Assembly: GCF_003970925.1 (NCBI RefSeq)
Contig: NZ_RWJF01000001.1
Span: 2,536,501-2,600,500 of the forward strand
Direction of reading: 5' to 3'
DNA from: Sphingomonas ginkgonis
Lineage (GTDB): Bacteria; Pseudomonadota; Alphaproteobacteria; Sphingomonadales; Sphingomonadaceae
Length of the DNA stretch: 64,000 nucleotides
In this document: positions 60,468 through 64,000 of the stretch, piece after piece
Layout of the letters: the number at the start of each line of letters is the position of its first letter
How positions within the stretch are numbered: position 1 is the stretch's first letter
Made by a program: the position numbers and the translations under genes
Notes under the pieces: generated by a model
Seen by the model: only the letters and a program-made list of their open reading frames with translations
What the model was told of the DNA's origin: nothing
Database searches by the model: none

Positions 60468-61024
60468 AGCCCGCGCTCCTTGAGGCCCAGTTCCTCGGTC
60501 AGCGCGTCGAGCATCACATCGGTACCGTCCTCGACCCAACCGGTCGCGGTCTCGATCCGCAGCGAGCCGGGCGCGATCTCGGGATCGGCGAGGATCGGCA
60601 GCGGAAAGGCCGCGGCGTCGATCAGCGGAACGTCGTCGGGATGGAGGAAAAGCGTCCGCGCCTGGTCGGCGGCGGCGATAGCGGCGGCCGCGCGCTCGGC
60701 CCGCGCCAGCAGCGTGACGGGATCAACGGCGACCTCGCCGACAATCTTGCGGACCAGCCGCTCGACCGTTTCCGCGATCAGCACTGCCAGTCCTTCGCTC
60801 GGCTCGGGCTGGAAGGCCTCGCAGGCGGCGAGCAGCGCGCGGGTGCGGAGTCGCTCGACCGCGAAGCGCTGCTCCGCCTCGCGCGCACCCTCGGCATAGC
60901 CGCGCGCGAACGCGTCCGCCGCCGGCTCGACCGGCTCGGGAACGATGATCGGCTGGAGCCCCGGCCGCCACGACGGGCGGAAGCCGCCGATCGGCCGCGC
61001 ATCGGCCAGCCGGATGGTGGTCAT
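60464..61024 (-). CDS. fliH: FliH, regulator of the export ATPase
   Basis: 186 residues with an Ala/Glu-rich helix carrying small-residue spacing (FARGYAEGAREAEQRFAVER) and a C-terminal V-ATPase-E-like domain (LRIETATGWVEDGTDVMLDA). FliH binds FliI and FliN. ATG 61024 is one base after the fliG stop; earlier in-frame ATG codons lie inside fliG. Confidence 0.9.
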   Translation of the reverse strand: MTTIRLADARPIGGFRPSWRPGLQPIIVPEPVEPAADAFARGYAEGAREAEQRFAVERLRTRALLAACEAFQPEPSEGLAVLIAETVERLVRKIVGEVAVDPVTLLARAERAAAAIAAADQARTLFLHPDDVPLIDAAAFPLPILADPEIAPGSLRIETATGWVEDGTDVMLDALTEELGLKERGL

Positions 61025-61025
61025 G

Positions 61026-62066
61026 TCAGACATAGTCATCCTCTCCGCCGCCCATCTGGATCTCGCCCGCATCCGCGAGCTTGCGCGCGGTCAGCAGGAT
61101 GCTGCGCTGCGCTTCCTCGACCTCGGCACGCTTGACCGGCTGGCTTTCCGCCATCTCGTCGCGGATCGTCTGCGCCGCGCGGGTCGACATGCAGCCGAGC
61201 ATCTGCTCGAGCAGCGCCGGGGAGGCGCCGCGCAGCGCAAGGCTGAGCACCGGCCCGTCGATCGCCCGAAGCACCGCGCCGAGGCTCTTGCCATCGAGCG
61301 CCGCGAGATCGTCGAACACCAGCATCTCGCGCTCGATCGCGCTGCCCAGCGTCTCGTCGCTCTGCTTGATCGAATCGATCAGCTTCTGCCCGTCCGCCTT
61401 GCGCATCCGGTTGACGATTTGCGCCGCCTCCGACGTGCCGCCGAGCTTCAGGCCCGGGCTCGTCGTTCCGCCCTGCGCATAGTCGGCGAGCGCGATCTCA
61501 AGGTCCTCGATCGCCTCGCGGCGGACCTTGGTCAGCCGCGCGGCGCGGGCGAGCAGATCGGCCTGGACCGACCCGTCGAACTCGGCGAGCGCCTTGGCCG
61601 CAGTTTCGGGGGTCAGCACCGCGATCACCAGCGCACCGACCTGGGCATGCTCGCGGCGGAGAATGGTGGCGATCGTCTCGACCTCCATCCAGCGCAGCCG
61701 CTCGAGCGTGGCGGCGCTGCTGCGCGGCGCGATCTGGGTCAGGATATTGTCGGCACGGACGTTGCCGAGCGCATGGGTCAGCACCGAGCGGACCCGCGGC
61801 TCGACCCCGACGGCCAATGACGACACCGAGCGACAGCGCTCGACGAACAGGTCGAGCGCGGCCTCGACGGTCGCCTCGTCGGCGCTCGACACCTTGAACA
61901 TGCTCTCGCCAATGCGCCGCACGCTGGCGGGATCGAGCGTCTTGACGATCTCGCCCGCGTCCTCCTCCGACAACAGCATCAGCAGGATGGCGGCAGCGGT
62001 GGCGCCGTCGACCTCGGGGCGACCAGCCTGCTCGGGGTCGCGCTCGATCAGCGTCTCGGCGCTCAT
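61026..62066 (-). CDS. fliG: FliG, flagellar switch and torque protein
   Basis: 346 residues with the three FliG domains: N-terminal FliF-binding (ATAAAILLMLLSEEDAGEIV), middle (LTHALGNVRADNILTQIAPR, RREHAQVGALVIAVL) and C-terminal torque domain (MLVFDDLAALDGKSLGAVLR, with charged helix residues). It converts stator force to rotation. ATG shares one base with the fliF stop. Confidence 0.95.
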   Translation of the reverse strand: MSAETLIERDPEQAGRPEVDGATAAAILLMLLSEEDAGEIVKTLDPASVRRIGESMFKVSSADEATVEAALDLFVERCRSVSSLAVGVEPRVRSVLTHALGNVRADNILTQIAPRSSAATLERLRWMEVETIATILRREHAQVGALVIAVLTPETAAKALAEFDGSVQADLLARAARLTKVRREAIEDLEIALADYAQGGTTSPGLKLGGTSEAAQIVNRMRKADGQKLIDSIKQSDETLGSAIEREMLVFDDLAALDGKSLGAVLRAIDGPVLSLALRGASPALLEQMLGCMSTRAAQTIRDEMAESQPVKRAEVEEAQRSILLTARKLADAGEIQMGGGEDDYV

Positions 62067-63709
62067 CAGCGAGTCTCGACCATCTGCTTGACGACCAGCG
62101 AGGCCTTCTCGCGGTCCTGCCGGACGAAGTTGCGGACGAGGTCGGCGCGCGCCTCGTAGCTGGGCGCGGTCTCGATCATGTCGAGCGTCACCGGCGGCGG
62201 GGGCAGCGTGGCGCCGGCAGCGCCGGTCAGCGCGGCGGTTTCGGCAGCGTCCCCGGCAGCCGCCTTCTTGTCACCCTTCAGCGCCTTCATCAGCGGCCGC
62301 CCGACGAACAGGAAGGCGAGCAGTGCGGCGAGCAGCGCTCCGAGCTGGCGGGCCAGCGGCATGAACCAGGGCTTGTCCCAGAAGCTGGTGGCGGTGACCT
62401 CGACGGGCGCGAACGGCCGCGAGGTCACGACGACGATGTCGCCGCGGCCCTGGTCGAACCCGACCGCGCCCTTCACCAGCCCCTCGATCGCGGCGACGTC
62501 CGCCGGCGAGCGCTTCTTGCCCGTCTCGTTGATCGCCACCGCGACGCTGATCCGGTGCAGCCGACCCTCGGGATTGTGGGTGACCGAGATTTCCCGGCCC
62601 ACGTCGAAGCTGCGCGAATAGGTCTCGGTCGAGTCCCCATCCGCCTTGGCGGCGGGCGCCGCCGGCGTCTGCGCGGGGGCCTGGCTGGCGAGCTGGGTCG
62701 GCGGCGGCGGCTGGTTCGACAGCGCGCCGGGAATGCCGACCGCCGGCGCGTTGGTGGTCGCGCTGGTCGTCTTGTTCCCCTCCTCGCTGCGCAGCGCGCG
62801 GTCGTTCTGGGGGTAGCTCTCGCGGGTCGACTGGCTCTCCGACGGGTCGATATCGGCATGTACCTCGGCGGTGAAGTTGCCGTCGCCGAGCATCGGCGTC
62901 AGCAGCGTCGTCAGGGCCTGACGGAAGCGGTTCTCGGCCTGAAGCTGGAGCTGGAAATTCTTGTCGTCCGCCGAGGCGCCCTGCCCCGACAGCAGTGCGC
63001 CCGACTGGTCGACCACCGACACCTGGTCGGCGGCAAGCCCGCTGACCGAGGAGGCAACCAGCTGCTGGATCGCGCGGACCTGCGCTTCCGACAGGGCGCG
63101 GCCGCTCTGAATCGTCAGCATGACCGAAGCCGCCGGCGGCCGCTGGTCGCGGACGAACGGGCTGGGGTCGGGCATGGCGAGGTGGACCTTGGCGGTCTTG
63201 ACGCTGTCGATCGCCTCGATCGTGCGGGCAAGGTCGGTCTCGTGCGCGGAGCGCAAAGTCTCGCCCTCGACCGCACGGCTCGAGCCGAGCGGCAGGTTGG
63301 CGATCAGTGCGTCGCCGGCCGGGGCGGCCTTGGGCAGCCCCTGCCCCGCCAGCAGGATGCGCGCGCGCTGCAGGTCGCCGTCGCCGACTTGGACCGCGCC
63401 GCTGTCCGGGTTGAGCGTATAGCTGATGCCCGACGCCTGGAGTGCGGTGACCACCGCCGACTTGTCGGCGTCGCTCAGCCCCTCGAACAGGCTGCGCTGC
63501 GGCGGGGTCTGGAACGACCACCAGGCGAGCGCGGCGAGGCCGAGCGCGCCGGCGGTGCCGATCGCCGGCAGGCTGCGCCTCACCGCGGGTTGCTCGGCGA
63601 GCGCGCGTAGTGGCCCGGTGAGCGCGGTCATGGGCGAACCCGCGAGCCGGATCGGCTTGGCGGGAATGGTGATGGCGGTCGCTTCGGCGACGAGTTCCTG
63701 GCCGGCCAT
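62066..63709 (-). CDS. fliF: FliF, MS-ring protein
   Basis: 547 residues: two membrane spans (about 48-68 and 440-460), periplasmic ring-building motifs (SLFEGLSDADKSAVVTALQA, LARTIEAIDSVKTAKVHLAM, YPQNDRALRSEEGN) and the short C-terminal tail that binds FliG. It is the base for assembly of the motor. Starts 4 bases after fliE. Confidence 0.96.
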   Translation of the reverse strand: MAGQELVAEATAITIPAKPIRLAGSPMTALTGPLRALAEQPAVRRSLPAIGTAGALGLAALAWWSFQTPPQRSLFEGLSDADKSAVVTALQASGISYTLNPDSGAVQVGDGDLQRARILLAGQGLPKAAPAGDALIANLPLGSSRAVEGETLRSAHETDLARTIEAIDSVKTAKVHLAMPDPSPFVRDQRPPAASVMLTIQSGRALSEAQVRAIQQLVASSVSGLAADQVSVVDQSGALLSGQGASADDKNFQLQLQAENRFRQALTTLLTPMLGDGNFTAEVHADIDPSESQSTRESYPQNDRALRSEEGNKTTSATTNAPAVGIPGALSNQPPPPTQLASQAPAQTPAAPAAKADGDSTETYSRSFDVGREISVTHNPEGRLHRISVAVAINETGKKRSPADVAAIEGLVKGAVGFDQGRGDIVVVTSRPFAPVEVTATSFWDKPWFMPLARQLGALLAALLAFLFVGRPLMKALKGDKKAAAGDAAETAALTGAAGATLPPPPVTLDMIETAPSYEARADLVRNFVRQDREKASLVVKQMVETR

Positions 63710-63713
63710 CGGG

Positions 63714-64000
63714 TCAGACCGGCATGTTCATGATGTCGCGGTAGGCGGACAGGAGCTTGTTACGCACCTGCAGCGTGGCCTCGAAGCCGAGCGAGGCCTT
63801 CTGCCGCTCGACCATCACCTGAACGATGTCGCTGGTGTCGCCGCGCTCGTAGGACTCGGACAGCGCGCTGGCCTTGGACTGCTGGTCGTTGACCGCGCTC
63901 ACCGCGTCCATCAGCGTCTTGCCGAACGAGCTCTCGCCCGGAGCAGCGGCCGCACCCGCGCCGCCGACACCGTCGTGCCCAGCGGCGCGCTGCAGCGCCT
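63714..64000 (-). CDS. fliE: FliE, MS-ring/rod junction protein (N-terminus beyond window)
   Basis: The minus-strand frame is open from the window edge to the stop, giving at least 95 residues with FliE features: FGKTLMDAVSAVNDQQSKAS, DIVQVMVERQKASLGFEA and LQVRNKLLSAYRDIMNMPV. FliE is usually about 100-110 residues, so the start should be only a few codons beyond the window. An internal ATG at 63911 would cut off conserved sequence and is rejected. Confidence 0.92.
   Translation of the reverse strand, partial: ALQRAAGHDGVGGAGAAAAPGESSFGKTLMDAVSAVNDQQSKASALSESYERGDTSDIVQVMVERQKASLGFEATLQVRNKLLSAYRDIMNMPV

Noticed and set aside
1..64000. CRISPR arrays, tRNA, rRNA or riboswitches
   Set aside because: No regularly spaced repeats, cloverleaf-type sequences or recognisable RNA leaders were seen by eye; gaps between genes are short.

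Overview
The window is about 64 kb of high-GC DNA with dense genes, many 1-4 base stop/start overlaps and frequent GTG/TTG starts. Gene content points to an alphaproteobacterium of the sphingomonad type: a TonB-dependent receiver of the sphingomonad kind (EIVVTG plug start, no SusD partner), a tryptophan-halogenase-like protein beside it, a TorF-type porin next to kdp, and short flagellar hook proteins. No tRNA, rRNA, insertion sequence, integrase or CRISPR array was seen. The taxonomic call is an inference from gene content.

Region 1 (1-8197, + strand) is a potassium operon: the end of a TorF-like porin gene, a 27-residue membrane peptide, then kdpF-kdpA-kdpB-kdpC-kdpD-kdpE.

Region 2 (8250-29779) is a carbohydrate island that fits the breakdown of fucosylated, acetylated xyloglucan. 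GH74 can cut the backbone, GH31 can remove xylose, GH35 galactose and GH29 fucose. Two esterases (SGNH and alpha/beta hydrolase) may remove acetyl groups. A TonB-dependent receptor is the likely importer of oligosaccharides and an IclR protein the likely regulator. A tightly coupled nine-gene minus-strand operon (28622 down to 20524) joins the secreted esterase and fucosidase to a FucP permease and a non-phosphorylative L-fucose pathway: aldo/keto reductase, two-part UxaA-type dehydratase, SDR dehydrogenase, FAH-type hydrolase and mutarotase. An 11-bp motif, CATAYTTGAAC, recurs upstream of GH31, GH35 and the esterase/fucose operon and may be the regulon operator.

Region 3 (29790-34760, - strand) is a sulfate ABC importer (binding protein, porin, CysT, CysW, CysA). 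CysA is short and ends next to the island.

Region 4 (35053-64000) is a near-complete flagellar cluster: a receiver-less sigma-54 activator, flgBCDEFGHIJKL-motAB on the minus strand, flgA-flgM-flgN-like and lytic transglycosylase-flhA-fliA on the plus strand, and fliEFGHIJKLMNOPQR-flhB then fliD-fliS on the minus strand. The promoters can be read directly. Three near-consensus sigma-54 sites lie before flgB, flgA and the transglycosylase-flhA-fliA unit. Two sigma-28 sites lie before flgM and fliD, each with its -35 overlapping the stop codon of the previous gene. This gives a full hierarchy: activator plus sigma-54, then FliA, then flgM and fliDS. Several parts are reduced (FlgD, FlgE, FlgJ, FliM, FlgH without lipobox), flhF and flhG are absent from the usual place, and flagellin and chemotaxis genes are not in the window.
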